NCBI RefSeq assembly: GCF_036373705.1
Contig: NC_089852.1
Coordinates: forward strand, 29,004,707-29,068,706
DNA length: 64,000 bases
Direction: 5' to 3'
From: Amia ocellicauda
Taxonomy: Eukaryota > Chordata > Actinopteri > Amiiformes > Amiidae
The notes beneath the pieces were generated by a model. The model did no database searches, was not told the DNA's origin, and saw nothing but the letters and a program-made list of their open reading frames with translations. Each line of letters begins with the position of its first letter. The stretch's first letter is position 1. The position numbers and the translations under genes were made by a program. This document shows positions 51,487 to 63,976 of this stretch, piece after piece.

Positions 51487-54400
51487 TCACAAGTTCTTGG
51501 TGTTAATGTGCGTTTTGTAATGCTTGGTGAGGTGGTCGCTGCGCATGAACCGCTTCTGGCACTGCGAGCACTCGAACCGCTTGTCCCCTGCGGAGAGAAA
51601 CAGCACAGCATCACTGTGGGGCACTGCGGCCAGCGGACACCCAGCCCGGGGCCCCTCTCTGCCATCTCACTATCCACAGGCACTGAGATAGGACTCTGGC
51701 TACAGAAGCTGACCTGTGGACCGCATGATTATTAAACAGTGTTCCTGGAATGCGGTGGAAAACTGGAATTATTATACAGGGATGAGAATGGTGGATTTAA
51801 AAAAACTCGGAAAAGAAGATGGTGCTAATTTGCATTATTTATCGATGACGTCACATTCACTACTAGTGTATAGATTTGCCATTTTTACAGGTAATCCATC
51901 TAAACAAGATAAAACATCCCCATCTCGAACAGTAACCCAATCCAGGCCCAGCGGTGGTCACCTACTGACCTTAGTGACCTGCGTCTGTTTAAGAGCTCAA
52001 GACAACGAGGCTGAAATCGGATCAGATGGTTCAGGTACGGGGTCAGCTGGGATAAAACTGGCGAGAGCTGCTGTAGAGCGTGGTGTGACGAGTGGGGGGG
52101 GGGGGCTGACCTGTGTGTGTCCTGGCGTGCCGCTGCAGCTCGTCGCTGCGTGTGAATCGCTTGCCGCAAAAGACCCAGCTGCAGACGAAGGGCCGCTCCC
52201 CCGTGTGCAGCCGCACATGCGCCCGCAGCAAGGACGTCTTCCGGAACGTCTTCTCACAGCCTGGGATGTGGCAGATGTGCTTCTTCTTACCCATCTCCCC
52301 CGGCCTGAGAGCGGGGTGGGGAGGGAGAGCGATGGAGAGAGGGAGAGGGAGAGTCACACACAGGCAGCGAGATACTGATGCCTACGTACTCTGTGGTTAG
52401 GAGTATAGTTCAAACTAGAGGTATATTTGGAGCGACCTGCCCCCTTGCCCACGGCCCGGCTCACCGTTTCTCCGCGTCTTTGCAGTTGGGGCAGGTGCAG
52501 GCCATGCGACGCTTCTTCTCCCCCGGCGCCCCCTGGATGTCCAGCGCCAGCGTGTGCTCCACCTGCAGCTGGTGGCCCTGAGATGCGCCCACCCCTCCGA
52601 TCGCCAGCCCACTGCCTGGCACCGTCTGCACTGTCAGGTGCTGCTGGCCTGGGGACAGGGAGACGGAGACACTCAGCACAGCACACCGAGGACAGAGACG
52701 CATACACTCAGCCTGGCACACTGGGACACTGAGGAGATGCACACTGACACATGACACGCAGCAGACACCAGGCCCCCCTGCTCACCGCCGGCGTTGGTGA
52801 TGGTGACGGGCACGCCCTGCACCTGGACGCCATTGATGCTGATGGTCTGGACGGCCTGCGCTGCGGAGGACAGCTGGGCAGCGCTCAGGGCCAGCAGCCC
52901 CCCCGCCGGTGCGATCTTTGGCAGCGTGCGCTCCCTGCGCCCCCCCGGACCGCCTTTCTTGCCTCCCCCCGAGGGCAGGCAAGCCAGCCCACCACCCCCG
53001 GAGCTGGAGGGGGATGTTGCTGTGGCCACCATGGTCTCCTGGAGCTGCACCGTCTGCCACTCTCCTGACGCTGTCTTGATGAGGACCTGAGGATGGGGGG
53101 GCAGGTTAGGGGTTACACTGGTTCAATTATTATGTGCAACAAAGCTGAGAGACACAGACAGTCAGTGCAGTGGATTTTACCTGTGTGGGCTCGGAGGGCG
53201 TGACCTGCAGGCTGGGGGCCGGCTGTCTTTGGGGGACGGGTGGCAGGGTGGCGGAGGCGGCCTGTACCACTTTCAGTGCCTGTGGGGGGATCTGTACCAC
53301 CTGCGGCTCCTGCTTGGGCTGCACCAGCTGCACCTGCTGCACCACGGCCGGCTGCCCCCCGCCCGGGTTCTGTACGATCAGCAGGTTATTGCCAGCCTGG
53401 GGAGAGAGGGAGCACTCACACTGCAGAACTGCCCACAAAGATGCACTACACACTTCACACTACCAACACGATACGATATCGATCGACACAATACTAGAAT
53501 TTTGAAGTTCGATACGATACCAGTTCAGTTTCATGATATTCATAGATTTTATTTTTTTAAATCTAAACCCAAAATAAATTAACATTCCTTTAATAAAAGA
53601 TAAACAATATTCACTCCAGGTCAAACGGTGCCAGAGCAGTAAACAATAATTATAGTATTAAGAAAACTTTGTCCAGAATTCAATAACCATTAAAACATTT
53701 TCTTCAGAACAATAGGGTGCCTTGGAATCTGTTATCAAGTGGGAACACATGCTTATGATATGTGTTACGATTAATTAAGCTTTTTGGCAATCACCAGGTC
53801 CCTTGAGAGAAACACAATGCATGTCAATGTAGTCCTGGGTCAGTCTTGACCCCGACGGACTGCAGATGAGCTCAGAGGCACTGTGTTTATGAATTTGGAT
53901 TTAATTAAATACAGGCCAAAGAATGTTATATCAAATATTATGCAAAACTATTTATTTTACGGACACTATAAAAGGTAGTTCCCTTTCAAAATAAAGTTTA
54001 ATGTACAAAGCTGAATAAATAGGTACAAAAGTAAGCTGCTTTGGATGAAAATGTCAGTCAAATAATTAAATAAGTAGTAGCCTGTTATCTCTACGTCATG
54101 CATACAATTTACATAGCTCTAAAGCTTTGAAAACATAAGTGCGGGAGATGAAATAAGCAGTGACAGAAACCGGTCAGCAGCGTGGGCGGGGGGGCACGTA
54201 GTTAAGCGGGGGTGCGCATTGTTGTTCTGCAGGCGGGGGGTGCGCGTTGTAGCATATTTTGTTTGAAATGCGTGAGAGCATGAGGTGGAGCCTCAATGCG
54301 TGAGACTTGAGAGCTATGAATTTATATTTGTATCCCACGGTTTATTAATTCATGCTCATGGTTAAATAATTTGTTCACAAAGTTGGTAAATTTAAATGTA

Positions 54401-57400
54401 ATAATTTTGTCTGCTCTCATATTTAAAACACTGCTTTTATTGAGTGCTATTCTGCTAGACAGTTACAGCTCTGTAGTGTCCACAATGCTATCAGCAATGC
54501 ACGTCCTTCAGTCACCTGTCTGCGCCTGCGCAGTTTGTCAGGGGATGCAGGAATCCATGGGGATACTGAATTGGTTTCAGCACCTGTTGTCTCTTCGTTG
54601 TTTCCACCTGAGGTGTATGGTGTCATTGTGCAGACAAAGTGAGAAGCCTTTTTTTTTTTTTTTTTTAATCTCCATCTTTTACATGAAGGACACAATCACG
54701 CAAGTTTCGTTTTACAAGTAGAGAGCTCTGATACTTTCGATATTACCGAATGAATACCTCAGAACCATTTCTGAAATGTGGGATCACGGTAGTATCGAAG
54801 TATCAGTGTTGAGTAAACCAACTGCCAAGCAGCGCCTGGGACACAGCGCTGCACACTCACGGCACGGCACGGCACGGTCTCTCTCACTGAGGGAGGGGCT
54901 TGGCCAGCCTACCTGTATGATGTTGTCGGCAGTCGTCTCGATCAGCAGCGTCTCCACCTGCTCAGTCATTGCCATGGCTGGAGGGGGGGACTGCTGGGGG
55001 GGCGCGGCAGCAGCCAGCTTCTTGCGGGAGCGGCGAGCGGTCTTAACAGGGGAAGCGGGTGCGGTTGTGGTGACGATCTCGCCCCCCGCCTCCCCCATGC
55101 TCAGGGGCAGTGTGAAGCCGCTGGGCAGACGCACCACGCTGCTCTGCCGCCGCTGGGAGGGCTTGATGGCAACGGTCTTATGCTGCTGCGGGGGGGCGGG
55201 GGAGGGCGTGGTGAGGATGGCCTGGTTGGTGCCGGGGAGAATCTGGAATTGGCCACCCTGGTGCATCCCCGTTAACTGGATAGTCTGCCCCCCACCACCC
55301 TGCAGCTGCGGCACCACCTGGTACTGGATGTTGGTGCCGGCGCGGCCGGGCTTGCTCAACATGGCTGGGTTCTGGATGGTGAGCAGCAGGGGCGCGCCCG
55401 GGTTTGAGGAGCCCAACCCAGCAGGCAGCTGGATCACGCTGCCCTTGGCAGACAGGAAGCCCAGGTTCTTGGGTGGCGCTGGTGCGATGGGCGCAGGCTT
55501 GATGGGCAGCAGCCTGCGGGCAGCTGGCTGGATGGGGGTGCTGCTCACGGGTGCCTGGGCTGCAGGGGGGCCGATCTTACTGCAGGTGGCGGCGAGGAGG
55601 GCCAGGGGGGAGGGCTGGGAGTCCTGCAGAGGGAGGGACAGCACAAACAGGACAGGAGACGCCAGTGTCAGGGCAGGACAAAGTTCAACACAGCAAGTAC
55701 AGAGATCATCCTTAGCGCCTTGAAACTGAAACTCACGTCAAGGCATTAAAGTCCTGTGTCATTTATATTCTTTACAATACAGTACTTCCTATGGAAGTTT
55801 TCACACTGGCCTTGTCATGTCAAAAATAGATCTCATCCTATTGTTTTTTTTGGGGTCGGGCATCAATTGTTTTAATCTAACCGAACACATTGCAGCTCAT
55901 AGTCACATCACCATGACATAACCACCCAGCTGCTGAATTTCTAATTGCAGATGTGTCACAGTAGACCAAGCATTATAACAAAACTAATAAAAACTAAAGT
56001 TCACATTAAAACAAGGAAATATATAGAGTGACATTGGTGCCACATTAATTCCTCTATTGGTAAACATTTGTTTTAAAGCTCGATTATCCTAACTTTACTT
56101 GTTCTCTCAATGTGTTGCGTGTTCACGCAGAGCATCTTCACACTGTGCCTCAACTGCCTTCATCAGTAGTAGCTGCTGTAGGTACAGCAGGTGATCGCAA
56201 TAAGGAAACTATACAGTACAGCAGTACCACTCGCTCTACTGTATGACGGAGCACTGTCCTTAAAAACCTAACAGCGGTAGTTACACAATAGAAAAAACAC
56301 TTCAAATAATAAAATGTGTGTTATTATCATCATCATCATTAATGAACATGAATTGATGTCATTAATAATGATGATGAGAACAATAATCACTCATTTGGAA
56401 TCAAAGAGTTTTTAGTGTTATCCTTTCTACATCTGAAAGTCATAACAAGGCATGAAAATAATTATTATACATATTACATATGATTACTGATGTCATTCAA
56501 TTTATAGTCATTAAATGCAATGTGTGATTTCTATATATTTTGTGTCTTGAGTTTGTTTTCACATCTACTATCTTGACTGGTCCTGCATTCACAGTGGGCC
56601 GGGGTGTGAGGATCCTTACCTGTGCTGAGGTGGCAGAGGGCTGCAGATATTCACTGGGACTGACAGCTGCTGTGGCGGCCATGCTGTCCTGTTGGTCTGC
56701 AAAAGAACGACACGCTCAGCTCAGCCTGCAGCACTACACCAGAGAGCTGGTTCACAACCCTGCAGGGCAGTGAGCAGCTGCTGCACAGTGCACGGCCACA
56801 CTGACACAGCACCTGGCTCTCAACTCCTGAGCGCTGCTGTAGCCCTAAAGCCACTAGTCTGCAGATTAACAAAGAGATCAATGAAATCCTCTAACTTCCC
56901 ATTCCTCTCTCTCGGCCTGGAAACTGCAAAGCACAACACTACTCTACTACTAACATCAGAAAACTGCACACAAAACATTTAAGTACATACACACAGTTCT
57001 ACAGTTGACAATTCAAAACTACTAATAAAAATAAACAAAAAGATGCACAGCAGACATAAACCTGTCTCAGGGAGATGAGTGCCCTCTCCCTCGCCTTGGG
57101 CGGCTCTTTTGCTGTTAGTTCAGTTCTCTCTCACGGATCAAACTGCAAACCAAACAGGCTGAGAGGAAATGGAAGCACACAGCAGCTGACAACAGATCTG
57201 TGCAGCTTCCTGTGATGTGGTAACAGGCCTGTGCATCGCAGACCGTGACACTGCCAGACTGCACAGTCAAGCTGCATCACAGGCCAGGGCTGACTTTTCC
57301 ATTTGGGTAGCAAGAAGTGAACATCAAATACCTTGCTGATAACACAGTGGCAGGAAATTTCATGTGTTGAAGGAGGCTATTAAAGTGCAACAATAACAAC

Positions 57401-58459
57401 TGTGAAAAGCATATAGGAGTAAATGTCTCACACAGGACAAGAAGTGTGTGTTTCAAAAGTGCACCCAGCTAACAAGAAGTCACTTCTGTACAGCAGGTCG
57501 CTGTGTGGGGGTCAGCTGGGGTCAACGGAGGAGGCTGTTCCCAGCCCCTGACCGCAGCCATCCACCTCCACTGGGCTGGCCATCCAGTACTCAATCATAA
57601 CCAAGGCGCCCATGTCAGGACACACAGGCTACACTGAAATTGGGCAAGCAATGCACCTATGAGCCAACGCTGGGCAGGGCAGTGGTGACCCGTGTTGCAC
57701 TGGCCACCCGATGACCCGTATCTGAGCGGAAGGAAGCCAGGAGGGGCGGGGTAGATTATAAACCCGGGTGCAGCGAGTTTGCAGGACAGCTGACGGCCCT
57801 GTGGAGGCGGGCAACTGGCTCAATCGCTGGCAGTTCAGACCGTGCAGTGAGGATGGATGGTAGTTATTACTGATACAGCAGCTCCCCGGGTACGACCAAC
57901 ACAGCCACAGTGAAACGCAATGCAGAGCAGCAGCGAGTGGGTTCACAGACGCCGTTCAGAAGAGTGCCAGCCCCGCTGCAGCGCCGCAGCCTTCATATTT
58001 GTGTACCGGGCCCTTTAAACGCGGGACTCGGGGATAACACTGTGGGGCCGCCTGAAACAGCGCCGCCATCAGACACAGGCGGCCGGGCAGACGCGCTCAG
58101 CCAGCGATGGAGCGCTTTACACCCGCTGCTGCACCGGCCAACACAACAAAGAGGCCCGCTGCACACACACCGGCCACGGCTGCGCAGGCGAGCCCCGGGC
58201 CTGGGCCGGGATACGAACCGCGACCACAGATACACCGAGCGCCCGTCTGTGGACAGAAATACAACCAGATTCCGTGTAAACTTGGGAGAAATAAAAAGCT
58301 CACAGATCCACCAGCTGGTACACGTTTCCACCTCGTTTTTTTACTGCATTTTTTACACCCCCGGGTTTCATACAGAGTCGTTTTTGTTTAAAAAATCAAT
58401 TGTTTTATGAAGTACAATGTAATATAAACACCAACGTTTGATTCCTACCCACCGCTCAT
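51487..58459 (-). CDS. SP2: SP2, Sp-family zinc-finger transcription factor
   Basis: Nuclear promoter-binding factor; mammalian SP2 is known to sit with NF-Y at CCAAT boxes. Eight coding exons on the minus strand: 58453-58459, 56620-56696, 54913-55623, 53181-53396, 52786-53086, 52465-52648, 52111-52304 and 51487-51587. Total 596 residues (human 613). The start ATGAGCG joins exon 2 to read [20 protein letters not shown], matching human [20 protein letters not shown]. Exon 3 has the Sp box [14 protein letters not shown] and Gln/Pro-rich activation sequence ending [17 protein letters not shown]. Exon 4 is [20 protein letters not shown]. The Buttonhead box [14 protein letters not shown] closes exon 6. 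Three C2H2 fingers fill exons 7-8 ([60 protein letters not shown]) and the end is KTHINTKNL. The gene looks whole; intron 3 (between exons 3 and 4) holds a transposon-like repeat. Confidence 0.97.
51846..51853. promoter_or_regulatory. CRE palindrome in SP2 intron
   Basis: TGACGTCA, the full CREB/ATF site, in the intron before the last SP2 exon. Isolated, so significance is low. Confidence 0.3.
53465..54815. mobile_element. Non-autonomous DNA-transposon-like repeat in SP2 intron
   Basis: The left edge ACCAACACGATACGATATCG and the right edge, reverse-complemented CTCAACACTGATACTTCGAT, look like diverged inverted ends. Both ends are rich in CGATA/TATCGA motifs. The interior is AT-rich plus a GGGGGGTGCGC-type block and has no coding match. 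No clear target duplication was found, so family and exact ends are open. Confidence 0.45.
56328..56376. repeat. Imperfect inverted repeat in SP2 intron 2
   Basis: Arms CATCATCATCATTAATGA (56328-56345) and TCATTAATAATGATGATG (56359-56376) pair with one mismatch around a 13-base loop. It probably arose from an ATC/GAT microsatellite. Confidence 0.6.
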
Positions 58460-58499
58460 GACGACATTCGCTGTCCGTGAGCCTCCGAGAGCGAGCCCG

Positions 58500-58880
58500 A
58501 CTGAGACACCGCCCTTGAGCGGGGGCCAATCCAGATGCAGGCGGTTTCTTGAGTGACGAGACGCCTAGCCAATCCACGCCAACCACCTCCTTGAGTGAAG
58601 CAGAAACTAGCCAATGACGTGTCCGAGAGCGTTCATTCTTCCGATTGACGTCAAACAGGACCAATAGAATACCGAGTTCAGGGCTCTGAAGGCGGATCTC
58701 GGGGAATGGATTGATGGGAGTCTAGCCAATGAGACGAGTCTTCAGTTTGACTGACGTCCCGGGTATCCAATCAGTTCAGCTACAGACCTTTCACTCAAAC
58801 TTAGACTGACAACTGCTCTGGCCAAAGAGTGAACAGAGATGGCTGGCCTATGGAGCGAACAATAACAGGATTGGCGGCAT
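58500..58880 (-). promoter_or_regulatory. SP2 promoter with repeated CCAAT and TGACG motifs
   Basis: Upstream of the SP2 start codon, CCAAT occurs on the plus strand at 58526, 58569, 58611, 58661, 58726 and 58767, and ATTGG at 58870. Most are 41-50 bases apart. TGACG/TGACGT motifs lie between them (near 58553, 58614, 58646, 58752 and 58888), including the palindrome TTGACGTCAA at 58645-58654. The first three units share CTTGAG-N-TAGCCAAT, so part of the array is an old tandem repeat. This suits NF-Y with CREB/ATF binding at a TATA-less promoter, but binding is inferred. Confidence 0.6.
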
Positions 58881-59336
58881 GAGAAGAATGACGTACTTTC
58901 AATTATAAAGATTGACATTCGGGGTTTTTTCACCCTCTTCACAAAGGAGGCGGGACAGTCAGTGAAACCAAGATGACTATTGGAGAGTTTAAAATAACTG
59001 GCAGGGTCTATTAACCAACGGGATTGTACGACGGGTGCAAGGGTGTTGTCAATGTGAGAAGAGGCAACTACAGATGTAGACGTATTTTATGTACGCAGTA
59101 TAATCTCTAGAGGAGTACTTTAAAAACAATGGGCTGCACTAATCCCCCAGCTAGCCTGTATCATAGTCCATGTGCGAAGGTATTTGTATTTCTCGAATAA
59201 TCAACACAAGCATATTGTCCAAACTCCCCCAGTGTAAACGCTACTGCACTGTGAAAGGGGCCAGATGCATCATCTCAGAAGCTGTATATGCGGACATAAT
59301 AATAATTCTCACAAACACTGATGCACATCACAGTTG

Positions 59337-59356
59337 TGCCACTAGGGGGAGCCAGC
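59337..59356 (+). promoter_or_regulatory. CTCF-like motif between SP2 and SOCS7
   Basis: TGCCACTAGGGGGAGCCAGC agrees with the CTCF core CCASYAGRKGGCRS at most positions. Confidence 0.4.
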
Positions 59357-59834
59357 TGCATTAGAATCCCTGGGAGAGTCCTCCAACCCCCGGAGAGAGG
59401 ATTCTGAACCACCTGTATCATGGGTTGGGACTGTTCTGGGCCCATTTTATTGTGTTGTTTTATGATGTAACCACTTAAAAACGAGCCTGAGTGAATTGCA
59501 ACAGTGTAACCGATTGATAATAAAAATGAAAACATGACACAGTCCAGTCTTGCTTAAAAAGTGCACTTGCCTCACCGTGAATCACTGTGCTGTCCGGCTG
59601 CCTGTGGCTTCACTCAGAGCAGAGAGCTGAAGCACACGCACAAACAGAGGCCTGTGGGCTCAGCTCCAGCTGCCAGTCCCAGTCCTCAGTTCTGGATTAC
59701 CGCATAAAGATCCGGAACTTGCTTAAACTCCTGCTTGGTTATTATTATACAGCAAAATTAATGTAAATAAATAAATACATATAATAATACATAATTAAAT
59801 ACAATAATTTTAATTTAATTGTACTTTATTTAAA

Positions 59835-59836
<2 letters not shown>

Positions 59837-59876
<40 letters not shown>
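59837..59876. repeat. AAT microsatellite
   Basis: About 13 uninterrupted AAT units within AT-rich DNA. Confidence 0.9.
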
Positions 59877-59878
<2 letters not shown>

Positions 59879-61499
59879 AGCTAGAGCTGGGGGCTTGGCT
59901 GGGGTGTTCTCTGCCCAGCCCCTCAGGTCAGGGGTCAGCAGCCGTCTGGGGACAGTGCTGTGCAGTGTATACCTGTCCCTCCTGTGCTGGGGGTCTGCGG
60001 GAGTGTCGGTGTGGGGGGGTTGGGGTTTCTGTGGGCTCTCCCCCTGACTCACACTGCCGCCTCACTGTGCAAACCCCCCCCCCCACCATGTTGCCATGGG
60101 AACAGCTCATAGCTCCAGGAACTGAAGGTCACAGTGAGAGAGAGAGAGTATAAGGGGGGGAGGTGAAGAAAATGAGAAAGGGGCTTGAAAGGCAGAGTGT
60201 AGGAAAGGGTTGAAGAGAGAGGGAGGGAGGGAGGGATGGAGATTGGGGCGATGAGGAATGGTGCAGAGCCGGGGCTGGCAGGGGAGAGGGGGCAGCATGT
60301 GTCTCTGCCCAGGGGGGTAAATGGGGGGGTTGAGCAGCAGAGAGCCCCAGAGATATGTCCCAGAGCACCAAAACCTCCCATCTCCCTCTCTCCTCTCCCC
60401 TCCTTATTGAATTACAGAGGGAGTGCGTGAATGCTAAACCTCCGCAGGGAGGGGGGAGTTCCCATGGAGACGGCGGAGCAGTGTGCAGTGTTGGCAGTGT
60501 GCCAGCGCACCCCCACACACATAGAGCCGCCTGTCAGCGTGGCTGCCGGCACCGGGGTAGCAGCTGCAAACACTCTGCCGGGGAGGAACCGTCCAGCAGC
60601 CTGAGTGACAGCCCTGCCCAGCCCGGCCTGCCTGCCCACTCCGCAGAGAGCTGTTAACTAACCATAGTTAAAACTGAAACTAGCTAAACTAACTCAGTAA
60701 AAGAGCTGCTGTCCCTTGCTGTGGATTTCTCTGTGCAGCTTTACTGTGTTCTCACACTGTAGCACAGTGCTGCTTAGTGAGGACACACAGTTGCAGTGTT
60801 CAGTGCTTGGTTGTGTGCCCTGTGCTCCACACTGTTCAGTGCCTGGCCACACATCAACACAGACTCTCTCTCTCTCTCTCTCTCTCTCGTATAAACATAA
60901 GCACACACTCTCTCTCCCTCCAAAGCCACTATGTTACAGGTGCATTATGTCCAAGGCCAGGCCCGATCCAGGTCCCTCCTCCAGCTCAGGCCACGTGTCT
61001 GGGTAAGCACAGGGCTGGTGGGGCAGGGTGTCACACTACACACAGACACACACTCACTGACACACCTTGTCTGTGCTGTGACAACACTTACAATTAGGGA
61101 CCAGTTCACTCAAATGACTGGTTACAGAATCCCATCAGCATGAATGAGCTGCACCTTTTAGTCTTGCTCTCTTTAGCCTTACTAACTATATTCCTATTTT
61201 TTGTTTTTTCTGTAAAAATGTTCATAATTATGAATATTCTAGTATTCTTCATCTGTTCTGTCACTCTGTACTCTCAGATCAGGTCTCTGTCGAGGGCTTA
61301 TAATCACTTACACCAGATCCCTGCTGCCGTTCACCCACCCTGACCTGGAGTAAATGTTTATATCACTTCACTTGATAGAAGCAAACCCACAAACTCCTGC
61401 TGGCTGCAGGGTCAGGCGGCCGCACCTCCCGCGTGACCAGAACAGGCACTGCAAACAGGGAAACGAGTGCGACAAAAAGGGCCAACAAGAAAGAGGATT

Positions 61500-63149
61500 T
61501 AAAACTCACTAACAAACCTGTTTATTTCCAAATAAAACGCGTGCAATGCCACAGCCCTCTCTGCGACTTCTCAATGTATTTATCAAAAAAAAAAAGAGAA
61601 AAGAGGAGTCAGAGCCTACTGTAGGCCATCAGCAGGCGGTTCAGCAGGCCGGGGGTCCAGAGAAGAGGGGAAACGGGACCCCTCCCCTCCCACGCAGAGT
61701 CTGCTCTGTATTTCTTCATGTTTCAATTCTTTTTTTTTGGTATCTGTAGAACAACTATTTACATATCAAACACCACGAACGAATGCTCAAAACCAAAAAT
61801 AAATAAGAAAATAAATCATCTAAACACTTTCTTCAAAGTAACAGCAGATGCTCCCCACAACCCCCCCAGTACAGCAGGACTATTCCTTCAGTTTCACAGT
61901 CAGGCTGTTCAGCTCTGAGTTCAGCAGCAGTGTCCCCCCCAGTCCTCATCCATCTTCATCCAGGGGGACCAGGAGAGAACTTTGAACTCATTTTGCTTTT
62001 TAACATAAATTTGTTCTCCTTCAGTTTTTTCTCCGTTCCTCCGTGTTTACGACACCACGGCCCTGCCAGACTCAGCTGTTCTGCTCTTCCAGTCTGTTCC
62101 AAGTGCAGTTCTGCGGTTTCCAGCTGTGATGCCAGATGTTGAAGATGGGGAGTGTGTAGCAGTGACAGCGGGGAGACAAGGGGAGGGCCTGGTCCCTGCA
62201 ACACTCCCTCCTTCGCAGCAGGACAGAGACAGACAGACAGACAGACAGACTCCATCACTCTGTGCAGCACTCCTCGGTGCTCCACTGTGCTGGCGCTCGC
62301 CCCCCGCAGCAGTCAGGCTATACAGTAATGCTCTGTCCTCAGGGCCCACTCCTCAGCCAACAGCAGAGCTGCTCCCGGCCCTGACCAATCAGCCCGGACT
62401 ACAGCGGGAATGAGAACACACTTCTCTGGACGCTCTTCCTCCCCACTGCTGCTGCAGATCAGGGCCAGACAGCCTTGCTCAGTCCAGTGAGCAAACAGGC
62501 CAGGGGCCACTGTGTCCAATGCACTCGTCTCTCAGTGCTGACAACCGGACTGGACTGAGCTCGGCTGGATGACTGTCTAACAGTGCAGGAAACTGGGCTC
62601 GGCAGACAGACTGACCTCAAACTGAACCCAGACAGGGAGCGAGTGAGTGAGAGGGAGAGAGAGAGAGGGAGGAGTGGGGCAGCACTGACAGCAAGGGTTA
62701 CAGTCTAGCCTCAAATTCACTGTTAATGTTTTCAGTTCAGTTTATTCCAGTTTGGACTCCAGTGTCGCAGTCTTTTCCAGTTAAATCCACTGACCCCCTC
62801 CATGTGCAAATCAGGGAAGAAGGAGAGGAGGAGGGGGTGAGGGGGTGAAATACTCCAGTTTCAGTTGCCATAGCGATGAGATACCTTGTGAACCACATGT
62901 TGTTGATTGACAGCAGGGGCTGGGCTCTAGGTGGCACACCCCCTTTCAGTCAGTGACTCCGCCCACACTGTCCAGTTCACAGCTTCCAACCCGGCCAGAA
63001 ACCTACAGGGAACACACAGCAGCATCAGAGCTGAAACAGCCCAGCCCTGCCGCACACTATTACAAGACAGAACTAAAGCGTTACAGCACAGCAGCGGTAC
63101 AGCACAGGGAGGCCCCGCAGACGTACCTGAGGCAATTGGGTTCTGGCAA
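61500..63149 (-). other. Probable SOCS7 3' UTR
   Basis: Runs from the SOCS7 stop codon to a minus-strand AATAAA at 61521-61526. No other coding segment lies between. Contains a CAGA run at 62229-62250 and a GA-rich run near 62645-62675. Confidence 0.5.
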
Positions 63150-63976
63150 CTACGTCTGAGACTCTGCCTCTGACTCCGCCCTCAGGCTGCTGCGTGCCTC
63201 CTTGAGTGACAGGTACATCTCCTCCTCGGGGTCATAGTAGTAGAATTTCCGCAGGTATGTGATCAGAGGCCTAGGGGGCGCACAGGAGCACAGGGCCCAG
63301 GGTTAATAATGGGGCCCAGTCCCATCACCTGCCCTGGCACTGACCAGACACCAGAGACTCACAGGCAGGAAACCAAGGGACAGAGAAACAGAAAGAGAGA
63401 GTGGGAGAGAGACGAGAGGTAGTAACAACCACCAAGAGAGAGAGGGATGAGAGGAAGAGAGTGGAAGAGGGAGAGAGATGGAGGGAGAGAGCCTTACTTG
63501 GGCAGAGGCAGCTCCTGGATGTGGTCGATCCTGACCAGCTGGCGGATGCGGAAGCGGCAGAGGTGTTGCAGGGACTTCACATTACTGAAGCGAGACACAG
63601 GGTACAGCAGCTGCACTGGGGTGGGGGGCAGACCTGCAGTGGGGAAGGGGAAGAGAGAGAGAGAGAGAGAAATCAGTATGAAGGATACGCATGCTCTGTG
63701 CCTCTCTGACGGTCAGTTTGCAAGTCTTGACCTTCTGTTACTCCAGGTCAGTATAAAATATTGTTTGTACAACATGCAGCTGAGCGCCCAACTGCCCCGG
63801 ACAGAACAGGAAGGAGTGGAGGGGAAGGTTTTGAGCGGCGCACTCACCTGGCACACGGGAGCGCAGGAAGTAGAGGAACTTGCCATTCTTGGAATGCATG
63901 ATGGCACGCTCGATGAACTCCACCACCGAGTGGCAGCGGTCCTCGAACTTGGGGTGACACCACAGGCTGAATGTGC
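63150..63976 (-). CDS. SOCS7: SOCS7, last three coding exons
   Basis: Suppressor of cytokine signalling 7, an SH2/SOCS-box adaptor that recruits elongin B/C and cullin-5 to phosphotyrosine targets. Exons on the minus strand are 63848-63976, 63498-63633 and 63150-63270, with matching phases and a TAG stop at 63150-63152. The first gives the end of the SH2 domain (TFSLWCHPKFEDRCHSVVEF, then IERAIMHSKNGKFLYFLRSR). The second gives VPGLPPTPVQLLYPVSRFSN and the BC-box start SLQHLCRFRIRQLVRIDHI. The third gives PLITYLRKFYYYDPEEEMYL and SLKEARSSLRAESEAESQT. The distinctive FYYYDPEEE segment separates it from SOCS1-5. The N-terminal exons lie to the right of the window, past a GA run at 63979. Confidence 0.96.

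Larger units (their letters stand above)
58890..61500. other. Intergenic DNA between SP2 and SOCS7
   Basis: No gene recognised. It holds a CTCF-like motif near 59345, an AAT microsatellite at 59837-59876, GA-rich sequence near 60140-60240, a CT run at 60865-60889, and non-repetitive AT-rich DNA near 61140-61300. Confidence 0.45.

Noticed and set aside
54776-55723. 315-codon open frame on the plus strand
   Set aside because: It is antisense to the long GC-rich SP2 exon 54913-55623, whose minus-strand frame matches SP2.
58560-58620. ER-stress element (CCAAT-N9-CCACG) at the SP2 promoter
   Set aside because: CCAATCCACG is present, but the spacing does not fit the N9 form or the ATTGG-N-CCACG form.
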